Source: DASPXY01 sp038227745
GTDB lineage: Bacteria > Planctomycetota > Planctomycetia > Gemmatales > Gemmataceae
Direction: 5' to 3'
DNA: 11,667 bases
Assembly: GCA_038227745.1 (NCBI GenBank)
Contig: JBBRPS010000284.1
Location: 1-11,667, forward strand
Positions within the stretch are counted from its first letter, which is position 1, and each line of letters starts with the position of its first letter. Position numbers and translations under genes: made by a program. Below, piece after piece: positions 1 through 5,270 of the stretch. Under the pieces are notes generated by a model. It was not told where the DNA came from and made no database searches. It saw only the letters and a list, made by a program, of their open reading frames with translations.

Positions 1-587
1 CCGACTGCTTCAGCCGCTGCGTGAACACCGTCTTGCAGGGGAGGAGTTGGCCCCGGTGCTGGACCCGCGGCAGCAGGCGGTCCGCGCGGGGCAGCAGTTC
101 CTGAGCGCAGGGAGTGGCCAGGAGCAGGGCGGCGCGCGTAGACGGGTTCCTGACGGCGTCCTTTCCCGGTAAGGGTGTTGCGCAACAACCCCAGTAGGTG
201 CCGGGAAAGACGCCGTTTACAAGCAAAATCGCCTGAGCGGAAACCCCACTCCGACAGCTTGGGCGAACGAAAACGCCCATTTTCTTCGAGAACCGCGTGG
301 AATAGAACGATCACACCCTTCGCGATTGACGTTGCCGTCGCTTCCTCGGCGTGGAGACGCCGCTTTTTCACGCGCTCCAGAAACTCGAGCGTGCCGGCGT
401 CCGTCGCGGACTCCGCTACACTCCGCGCCGTGAGATCCCCGTCGGCAGCTTCTTCGGATAGATGGGCCAAAGCGTTTTGGCATTGCCCACAACTCTCGAC
501 ATGGGTCTCCAGGGCGGTTCCGTCGGCTTCGCCGAGCTCGTCCGCCAGGAGGCTAGCGAGTTGTTCGCTCGAAGGACACGCTTTCAT
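1..587 (-). CDS. Truncated or decayed Ser/Thr protein kinase N-terminus (runs off the left edge)
   Basis: The frame opens at ATG 587-585 and stays open for 195 codons to the window edge. Its first ~75 residues look like the cytosolic N-terminus of Gemmata-type Ser/Thr kinases: MKACPSSEQLASLLADEL, then HVESCGQCQNALAHL (a zinc-finger/anti-sigma-like HxxxCxxC at about residues 29-36), then EFLERVKK near residue 70. In intact relatives a kinase domain with a Gly-rich loop follows soon after; here no GxGxxG, VAxK or HRD is seen in the remaining ~120 residues. Past residue ~75 the codons lose the strong GC-third-position bias of the neighbours. A different minus frame (about 1-172) regains that bias, so the reading frame is probably broken there. 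Its start overlaps the stop of a sigma-factor remnant as ATGA, implying former translational coupling. Family resemblance of the N-terminus is fairly secure; that this is still a functional gene is doubtful. Confidence 0.5.
   Translation of the reverse strand, partial: MKACPSSEQLASLLADELGEADGTALETHVESCGQCQNALAHLSEEAADGDLTARSVAESATDAGTLEFLERVKKRRLHAEEATATSIAKGVIVLFHAVLEENGRFRSPKLSEWGFRSGDFACKRRLSRHLLGLLRNTLTGKGRRQEPVYARRPAPGHSLRSGTAAPRGPPAAAGPAPGPTPPLQDGVHAAAEAV
153..216. repeat. Imperfect 64-bp palindrome
   Basis: The arms ACGGCGTCCTTTCCCGG (153-169) and, reversed and complemented, ACGGCGTCTTTCCCGG (201-216) differ by one extra base. The centre holds the perfect palindrome GTTGCGCAAC (177-186). 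It sits inside the decayed kinase region, exactly where the codon pattern changes frame. It could be a remnant of a small palindromic mobile element, the end of an insertion, or a transcription stop hairpin. There is no T-run beside it. Confidence 0.6.
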
Positions 588-761
588 GCGCTCTCCTGCG
601 GAACCGGCGCATGGGCCGACTCCAAAATCTGGATCTCTTCTTGCATAGATCTTCGGCCCGTAGCGATCCACGAACGCTTCCCAGGCCGCCTGATCCGTGG
701 GCGACCTGCCCAGGCGTCCCAAAAGCGTCGGGCTGGTGTGCGACGACGAAGAGCTGGCCAC
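584..761 (-). pseudogene. Internally deleted ECF RNA polymerase sigma factor
   Basis: Starting at GTG 761-759 the minus strand encodes MASSSSSHTSPTLLGRLGR, then SPTDQAAWEAFVDRYGPKIY. This is the usual beginning of a Gemmata-type ECF sigma-70 factor (start of region 2). At about 644 the sequence jumps, in a different frame, to QEEIQILESAHAPVPQESA and a TGA stop at 586-584. This is a plausible sigma C-terminus because it ends exactly in a 4-base ATGA overlap with the kinase start. About 58 codons remain where the family has roughly 190-200. The rest of region 2 and all of region 4 (the -10 and -35 binding parts) are missing, so it cannot act as a sigma factor. The N-terminal frame itself reads through into the kinase frame, so a short fusion peptide could be made. 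Sigma identity of the N-terminus is well supported; the C-terminal assignment is inferred from position and overlap. Confidence 0.65.
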
Positions 762-783
762 GACTAGTACCCCCCAGGAAGGC

Positions 784-907
784 AAACCCTACCGGCCGCG
801 CCCTATTTTCTCAAGGTTTTCAGGCGAAACAAGCAAAACTCCGGAGGAACACGAAGAATTCTTTTTTCGGCCGGTAGGTTTCGCCTCGAACCGCCGTACT
901 CTTCGTG
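784..907. repeat. Interleaved inverted repeats in the divergent intergenic region
   Basis: Three pairs of complementary arms lie between the divergent starts at 761 and 966. AAACCCTACCGGCCG (784-798) pairs with CGGCCGGTAGGTTT (868-881) apart from one extra C. GGCGAAAC (823-830) pairs with GTTTCGCC (878-885). CACGAAGA (850-857) pairs with TCTTCGTG (900-907). The first pair is unlikely to be chance; the two 8-base pairs may be. The arms occur in the order A-B-C-A'-B'-C', so they cannot all form in one simple hairpin. They may be operators or alternative leader structures for the gene starting at 966. Confidence 0.5.
786..814 (-). promoter_or_regulatory. Possible promoter of the sigma/kinase remnant
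   Basis: On the minus strand TTGAGA (814-809, five of six matches to TTGACA) is followed after 17 bases by TAGGGT (791-786, three of six matches to TATAAT). Transcription would start near 779, leaving a short leader to the GTG at 761 that includes a G-run serving as a possible ribosome binding site. The -10 box is weak and the call rests on spacing and position. Confidence 0.3.
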
Positions 908-965
908 CCCACATTCGCCGCTCGCCTCCTGAGCGGCCATTCCAAGACAAGAAAGGAAAACGATC

Positions 966-2171
966 ATGAAGTGGTACTCAAGCAGGGAAAACGCACGGCG
1001 TGCGCCGTTCCAACCCCAGGTGGAGAAGTTGGAGGATCGCACCGTTCCGAGTACGATCGGCGACGTGCATGTCTTGGCCACGGTGCCGAATCCGGGTTAT
1101 CCCGAGGGCATCGCCGTCCAGGGCGACCGCGTTTACGTCGCCGGACCGGCGCGGTTCGGCACCGCCGGCAATAACACGCCGTCGCCAGTCTTTGCCTTCA
1201 ATGACAAGACGGGTGAGCTGCTGCGGACCTATCAGATTCAGGGCGAAGACCTCAACCAGGAGCACGCGAATTCGTGTATTGCCTTCGACGGGGACGGCCG
1301 TCTCTACGTCCTGAACACGCAGAAGGGGATCGTCCGTCTCAATGTGGAAACGGGGGCTCAGCACATCTATTCGCCGCCGCTCCCCGATCTCCCCGCCTTC
1401 TCGCCCGCGTTACCCCCCGGCACCCCCTCGTCGCCGACCACGACGGATCGCCCGCCGCTGCCGAACGACCTGGCTTTCGATCGGGCGGGCAACCTCTTCG
1501 TGACCGATTCGTTTCAGGCGACCATCTGGCGTGTCCCCGCGGGCGGCGGCCAGGCGCGGATCTGGTTTCAGGACAGCCGCCTCGACAGTCCCTTCATTGG
1601 CCCCAACGGCATCCGCATCAATCCCGAGGGAACCAAAGTCTACGTCGGGGACACCATTGACTTCACCGGCCAGGGATACATCTTCACGTTGCCTCTGGAA
1701 GCACACCCCAGCGCGGCCGACCTCCACGTCTTCCACCAGTATTCGATGGGCGAGTTGCCGGACGGCTTTGCGTTCGGCCAAGGGCACGATGGCCACCAGG
1801 GCAAGCTGTACGTCACGCTGGCCGCCCCCTTCAACTCGGGCATCTCGATCCTGGGGCCCGACGGGACGGAGGTCGCGCGGCTCACGAACCCGACCGACCC
1901 GACCTTCCCCTATGATTCGCCCGCCAACATCGCGTTCGATGGCCGCGGCTCGCTGCTGGTCACCAATCATGCGTTCGCCACGATGAACCCCGCGCACATG
2001 ACCGTGCTGGAGGTGTACGTCAATGACAAAGCAGGGCGGCTCTTCAAGCCCGAGTTTGAGGAGGACTCGGAAGGGGAGGCCGTAACCAGAGCATTCAGCG
2101 ACCTTGAGTGGTCTGCTCACCGGAAAACCCATGCTGCCGGCGATCCGTTTGCCTGGGACTGGACGGCTTGA
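966..2171 (+). CDS. SMP-30/gluconolactonase-like beta-propeller exoprotein
   Basis: This is a 401-residue six-bladed propeller protein of the SMP-30/gluconolactonase/LRE class, whose members hydrolyse sugar lactones or related esters using a bound divalent metal. The family's metal/substrate positions can be seen: PEG (E47), PND (N167, D168), PNG (N214) and PDG (D266). Blades recur as 'AFDxxGxLxVT' strands, for example around residues 170-182 and 318-331. The N-terminus carries VEKLEDRTVPS (residues 19-29), the short signature found at the start of many predicted extracellular planctomycete proteins; no classical hydrophobic signal peptide is seen. The start ATG has an AAGGA ribosome binding site 8 bases upstream (953-957). 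The last ~35 residues, after FKPEF, are not obviously part of a blade and may be a loose tail. A strong hairpin follows 37 bases after the stop. The exact substrate cannot be told; a general NHL/SMP-30 binding protein is the alternative. Confidence 0.85.
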   Translation: MKWYSSRENARRAPFQPQVEKLEDRTVPSTIGDVHVLATVPNPGYPEGIAVQGDRVYVAGPARFGTAGNNTPSPVFAFNDKTGELLRTYQIQGEDLNQEHANSCIAFDGDGRLYVLNTQKGIVRLNVETGAQHIYSPPLPDLPAFSPALPPGTPSSPTTTDRPPLPNDLAFDRAGNLFVTDSFQATIWRVPAGGGQARIWFQDSRLDSPFIGPNGIRINPEGTKVYVGDTIDFTGQGYIFTLPLEAHPSAADLHVFHQYSMGELPDGFAFGQGHDGHQGKLYVTLAAPFNSGISILGPDGTEVARLTNPTDPTFPYDSPANIAFDGRGSLLVTNHAFATMNPAHMTVLEVYVNDKAGRLFKPEFEEDSEGEAVTRAFSDLEWSAHRKTHAAGDPFAWDWTA

Positions 2172-2208
2172 TCCGGCTGCGCAGGTTGCAGCAAGCCGGG
2201 GCCGTAAT

Positions 2209-2244
2209 GGACAGCCTTGTTTTCCTGAGAAAACAAGGCTGTCC
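2209..2244. terminator. Perfect 16-bp hairpin between convergent genes
   Basis: GGACAGCCTTGTTTTC (2209-2224), a CTGA loop, then its exact reverse complement (2229-2244). It lies just after the propeller gene and faces the small minus-strand gene, so it can end transcription from both sides. No long T-run follows on either strand, so it may instead be a palindromic repeat or an mRNA-protecting 3' structure. Confidence 0.65.
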
Positions 2245-2512
2245 TCGTTTGGACCACAAGGCCGCGGAAGACCAGCAAACAAGCAAAGGTGTCAGGAACT
2301 AATTTGAGACTTTGCCGATCCTGAATTGGACAAAAAAGACCGAAAAGGGGAACCGAAAAGGGACCGACTGTCGGAGTAGGCACGACTTCCGCAAGGCAGC
2401 CTTGCACCCCTGCCGCCGGGCGGCCCCGCGGACCAGGCGAACGGCAGGGGCTTCCGACGGACGGCGAACCCATGCCCCGGTCGCCGGCTGTCTCTGCGAA
2501 CGCCGCGGGCGG
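2245..2512. other. Intergenic stretch between convergent genes
   Basis: No convincing gene is seen. The left part (about 2270-2370) is A-rich for this window, contains GGTGTCAGGAACTAATTTG near 2289-2307, and has the direct repeat ACCGAAAAGGG at about 2339-2349 and 2352-2362. The right part has a small hairpin GCAAGG-CAG-CCTTGC (2391-2405) and 9-base inverted arms CCCCTGCCG / CGGCAGGGG (2407-2415 and 2442-2450), which lie just downstream of the minus-strand small gene and could form its transcript end. These are weak signals. Confidence 0.4.
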
Positions 2513-2695
2513 CTATTTCTCTTCGTCCTTCTCTTCCAGGGCGTCCGCCGCGGCGACGGCGTCGATGACGTTCTTGGCGTCCTGAGCCCCGCCGGCGAGT
2601 TTAACGAGACGTCGTACGGCGGCGACCAGGGCGTGGTGGATGTCCCAATCGGCCGCCGCCTTCTTGAGCCTTTCGGGGTCGTACTTTCTGGCCAT
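2513..2695 (-). CDS. Small hypothetical helical protein (60 aa)
   Basis: From ATG 2695 the product begins MARKYDPERLKKAAADWDIH and ends in the acidic stretch EEKDEEK. It looks wholly alpha-helical, with a basic first half (KK, RR, K) and an Ala/Asp/Glu-rich second half; no membrane segment, cysteines or known domain are seen. A TTG two codons upstream (2701) could also start it, but the ATG has the G-rich AGGGGCGGG in a suitable ribosome-binding position. It lies 167 bases downstream of the sensor kinase on the same strand, so it could be co-transcribed with it. I do not recognise the family. The low-complexity composition means the chance of a spurious frame is real, but the start, length and charge pattern favour a true gene. 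Confidence 0.55.
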   Translation of the reverse strand: MARKYDPERLKKAAADWDIHHALVAAVRRLVKLAGGAQDAKNVIDAVAAADALEEKDEEK

Positions 2696-2862
2696 GCTCA
2701 ACCCGCCCCTGTTTGGAGGTTACCGCTGCGCCAACCCTTCCTTCACAATTCTATGGAGGAGGGCAGGGCAGGGTAGTTCTCCCGGGTGAGATCAGGCGAG
2801 CGGGGGGCCTACCGGCCGTCGATTTCCACCAGGGAACGCTCGCCGACCCGGACGGGGTGCCC

Positions 2863-4878
2863 CTACGCCACACGAGCCGCCAGCACGCGCTGGAGGTCGC
2901 CGGGGTCTGCCGGCTTCACGAGATGGTGGTCGAAGCCCGCCGCCCGGCCCAGACGCTTGTCCTCCTCGCCGCCGTACCCGGTCAGCGCCACCAGCAGCAC
3001 CTGCTCCAGGCCCGGCGTCCGCCGCAGCCGGCGCGCGACTTCGTAGCCGTCACAGCCGGGCAGGCCGATGTCGGAGATCACCACCTCAGGGAGCCACGCG
3101 GCGGCGGCCGTCACGCCGTCCGGCCCCGTGTAGGCGACGCGCGCCTCGTGCCCAAGGACCTCCAGCAGCATCCGCAGGCTGTCCGCCGCGTCCTTGTTGT
3201 CCTCGAGGACCAGGACCTTCGACCGGCCTCCCCCTCCCAGTGGCCGCGCGGGCGCCTCGCTCAAGGCCGCCGGCTCGGGCTCCAGGGGCAGACGCACCTC
3301 GAACACCGCCCCCTTGCCTGGCCCCATACTGGCGGCCTGAACCTCCCCGCCGTGCAACTCGATCAGGCCCTTGACCACCGCCAGCCCCAGCCCCAACCCG
3401 CCGCGCGAGCGGTCCAGGCTCCGGTCGGCCTGGGCGAAGGGTTGGAACAGGCGCGGGAGCATCGCCGGCTCGATGCCCTCGCCGGCGTCGGCGACCGTCA
3501 GGACGGCCTGCCCGCGCGCCGCGTCCGCCGCCACGCGGACGGTCACCCGCCCGCCCGCGTCACTGAACTTGACCGCGTTGTCCAGGAGGTTGTTGAGGGC
3601 CTGCGCCAGCCGCGTCGCGTCCCCCGTCACCCACAGCGGCGTCTCGGGCGTCTCCACCGCCAGCGACAACCCGGCCTGTTCCAGCAGGGCGCGTCGGTCC
3701 TCGGCCGCCGTGTGGGCCAGACGCGCCAGGTCGAGGCGCTCGAGGCGGAGGCTCATCTTGCCGTGGGCGATCCGGGAGGCGTCGAGCAGGTCTTCCACCA
3801 GCCGGCTGAGGTGCCGGACCTGCCGCTCCATGCGGCCCACCGTCTGCTCCCGCGCCACGGCCTCCGCGCCGGCCTGGTGGAGGATTTGCAGGCCGGTCAG
3901 CAGGGGGGCGAGGGGGTTGCGCAGCTCGTGCGAGAGCATCGCCAGGAACTCGTCCTTGCTCCGATTGGCCTCCCGCAGCGCGTCCTCGGCCTGCTTGCGC
4001 TGCGTCAGGTCCACGGCCATGTGCAACACCCCGGCCGGGCCGCCCCCCGGCCCCGGCAGCGGGACGCAGACGAGTTGGAGCGTGACCGCTCGCCCGTCGG
4101 GCAGCCTGCCGATCAACTCGGGGACGACTTCCGTCCGGCCCGAGCGGTAGACCCGGTCGAGGACCGCGGCGATGGCCCGTCCGGAATCCGGCGCGACCTC
4201 GGCGGGGGTGCGGCCGCCGACTTCCCCGGCGGGCAGGCCGAGCAAGGCCGTGGCCGCGGGGTTGACCAGGGTCAGCCGGTGGTCCGGCCCCTCGGAGACG
4301 GCGATGGCCACGGGGCTGTGTTCCAGGATCAGCCGGACGAAGTCCCGCTGCCGCTCGGCTTCGGCGCGGGCCTCCTCGCTCCGCCGCAGGGCCTCCTCGG
4401 CCAGCCGGCGCTCGAACTCCTGCCGCTCCAGTTGCCGCAGTTGCTCCGCCTGCCGCTTGACCTGCTCGGTCTTCTGGAACAGTTCCACGAACCCGGCGAC
4501 CTTGGCGCGGAGGATCTCGGGGACGAGGGGCTTGACGAGGTAATCCACCGCGCCGAGCTTGTATGCCTCGATGATAGGGAAGTCGGCGCTCTCGGCGGCC
4601 GTGAGGAAAATGAGGGGGGTGTGCCGCGACCGCTTGCGGCCGCGGATGAGGCGAGCAGCCTCGAAGCCGTTGAGGCCGGGCATGCGCACATCGAGGAGGA
4701 CGACGGCGAAGTCGGCGGCGAGTAAGTGGCGCAGGGCCTCGTCGCCGGAGTGGGCCTTGACCAGGTTCTGCCCCAGGTCGGCGAGGATGGCCTCCAGGGC
4801 GAGCAGGTTCGCCGGTTGGTCATCGACCAGCAGGACGTTCGCCGGGGGCTTGGCCGGGATGTCACTGCCGCCTGTCAC
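2863..4878 (-). CDS. Hybrid sensor histidine kinase, REC-PAS-HisKA-HATPase-REC
   Basis: This is a 671-residue cytoplasmic phosphorelay protein with no membrane segments, so it senses an internal signal or is fed by another kinase. Numbering from GTG 4878: receiver domain 1, about 14-130, with acidic D19-D20, phospho-acceptor D63, T93 and K116. A charged coiled coil spans about 135-178. A PAS domain (about 180-293) is followed by a HisKA domain with SHELRNP (H317). The ATP-binding domain has N430/N434, DAGEG (464-468), FQPF (478-481) and GGLGLG (493-498). The C-terminal receiver (about 554-668) has D560, D603, T633 and K655. All catalytic residues are present, so it should be active. A longer frame begins at ATG 4974, but GTG 4878 is preferred: it has GGAGG six bases upstream, and a good -10 box lies inside the first codons of the longer form. 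No partner response regulator with a DNA-binding domain is nearby, so output is unknown. Confidence 0.93.
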   Translation of the reverse strand: MTGGSDIPAKPPANVLLVDDQPANLLALEAILADLGQNLVKAHSGDEALRHLLAADFAVVLLDVRMPGLNGFEAARLIRGRKRSRHTPLIFLTAAESADFPIIEAYKLGAVDYLVKPLVPEILRAKVAGFVELFQKTEQVKRQAEQLRQLERQEFERRLAEEALRRSEEARAEAERQRDFVRLILEHSPVAIAVSEGPDHRLTLVNPAATALLGLPAGEVGGRTPAEVAPDSGRAIAAVLDRVYRSGRTEVVPELIGRLPDGRAVTLQLVCVPLPGPGGGPAGVLHMAVDLTQRKQAEDALREANRSKDEFLAMLSHELRNPLAPLLTGLQILHQAGAEAVAREQTVGRMERQVRHLSRLVEDLLDASRIAHGKMSLRLERLDLARLAHTAAEDRRALLEQAGLSLAVETPETPLWVTGDATRLAQALNNLLDNAVKFSDAGGRVTVRVAADAARGQAVLTVADAGEGIEPAMLPRLFQPFAQADRSLDRSRGGLGLGLAVVKGLIELHGGEVQAASMGPGKGAVFEVRLPLEPEPAALSEAPARPLGGGGRSKVLVLEDNKDAADSLRMLLEVLGHEARVAYTGPDGVTAAAAWLPEVVISDIGLPGCDGYEVARRLRRTPGLEQVLLVALTGYGGEEDKRLGRAAGFDHHLVKPADPGDLQRVLAARVA

Positions 4879-4884
4879 GTCCTG

Positions 4885-4889
4885 CCTCC
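4885..4889 (-). promoter_or_regulatory. Ribosome binding site fixing the sensor kinase start
   Basis: GGAGG on the minus strand lies six bases before GTG 4878-4876. It is the strongest Shine-Dalgarno match in the region and supports this GTG over the upstream ATG at 4974, which has none. Confidence 0.65.
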
Positions 4890-4962
4890 GGTCGGTGCGT
4901 GGGAGAGAAGAGCGTGCCGGCGACGTTGACAGCAGCGGCTCTGGGTGCGCGTGGCCAAAAGA

Positions 4963-4991
4963 ATTATAGCCCAACGACTGTGGCCGGTCTA
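4963..4991 (-). promoter_or_regulatory. Promoter of the sensor kinase gene
   Basis: TAGACC (4991-4986, four of six matches to TTGACA), a 17-base spacer, then a consensus TATAAT (4968-4963). Transcription would begin near 4955, giving a leader of ~75 bases to GTG 4878. Perfect TATAAT is rare by chance in DNA this GC-rich. Confidence 0.55.
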
Positions 4992-5202
4992 CGCCGCCCC
5001 TGGGGGAGCGCCTTCACGCAGGCGCGGCCGGCTTAGCGAGACGACCTCCGCGAGACGGGCCGGCAATTCTCTTACGTCAACCGTCGTCGTTGCCATGGTG
5101 AGTTACCATCCCTCTTGAACCGAGTCGCGAGTGGATCCGCGTCACGCCCTGGGAGCCGTTTACCATCCTAGCGTCGATCCTGACCGGCGACCGCGCGGTT
5201 TC
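4992..5202. other. Intergenic region between divergent sensor kinase and cytochrome genes
   Basis: No gene is seen. It has a near-perfect 15-base palindrome ATGGTGA-G-TTACCAT (5095-5109, six of seven pairs). A 9-base direct repeat TTACCATCC occurs at 5103-5111 and 5160-5168. These could be binding sites for a regulator of the downstream gene, but they are short and the evidence is only sequence symmetry. Confidence 0.3.
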
Positions 5203-5231
5203 TGGTCAAACCCCTCCGGGGTGCCTACAGT
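5203..5231 (+). promoter_or_regulatory. Weak candidate promoter of the cytochrome gene
   Basis: TGGTCA (5203-5208) and TACAGT (5226-5231), each matching four of six consensus bases, are separated by 17 bases. The transcript would have a ~35-base leader before ATG 5271. No clear Shine-Dalgarno site precedes that ATG. Confidence 0.25.
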
Positions 5232-5270
5232 GACGGGAAACCCACCCCCGTGCCTTACGGACGCACACCG

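Noticed and set aside
175..648. 157-codon plus-strand frame across the kinase remnant
   Set aside because: Ser/Arg-rich with no domain, and antisense to the recognisable sigma and kinase fragments.
1410..2282. 290-codon minus-strand frame opposite the propeller gene
   Set aside because: Arg/Gly/Val-rich shadow, passes through the hairpin, no motif.
2104..2307. Short plus-strand frames reading through the 2209-2244 hairpin
   Set aside because: They overlap the end of the propeller gene, consist mostly of hairpin translation and have no family features.
2713..4725. Long plus-strand reading frame of 670 codons opposite the sensor kinase
   Set aside because: The opposite strand encodes a complete, motif-perfect hybrid kinase. 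The plus frame is rich in Pro, Arg, Gln and His with no domain, which is typical of an antisense shadow in GC-rich DNA.
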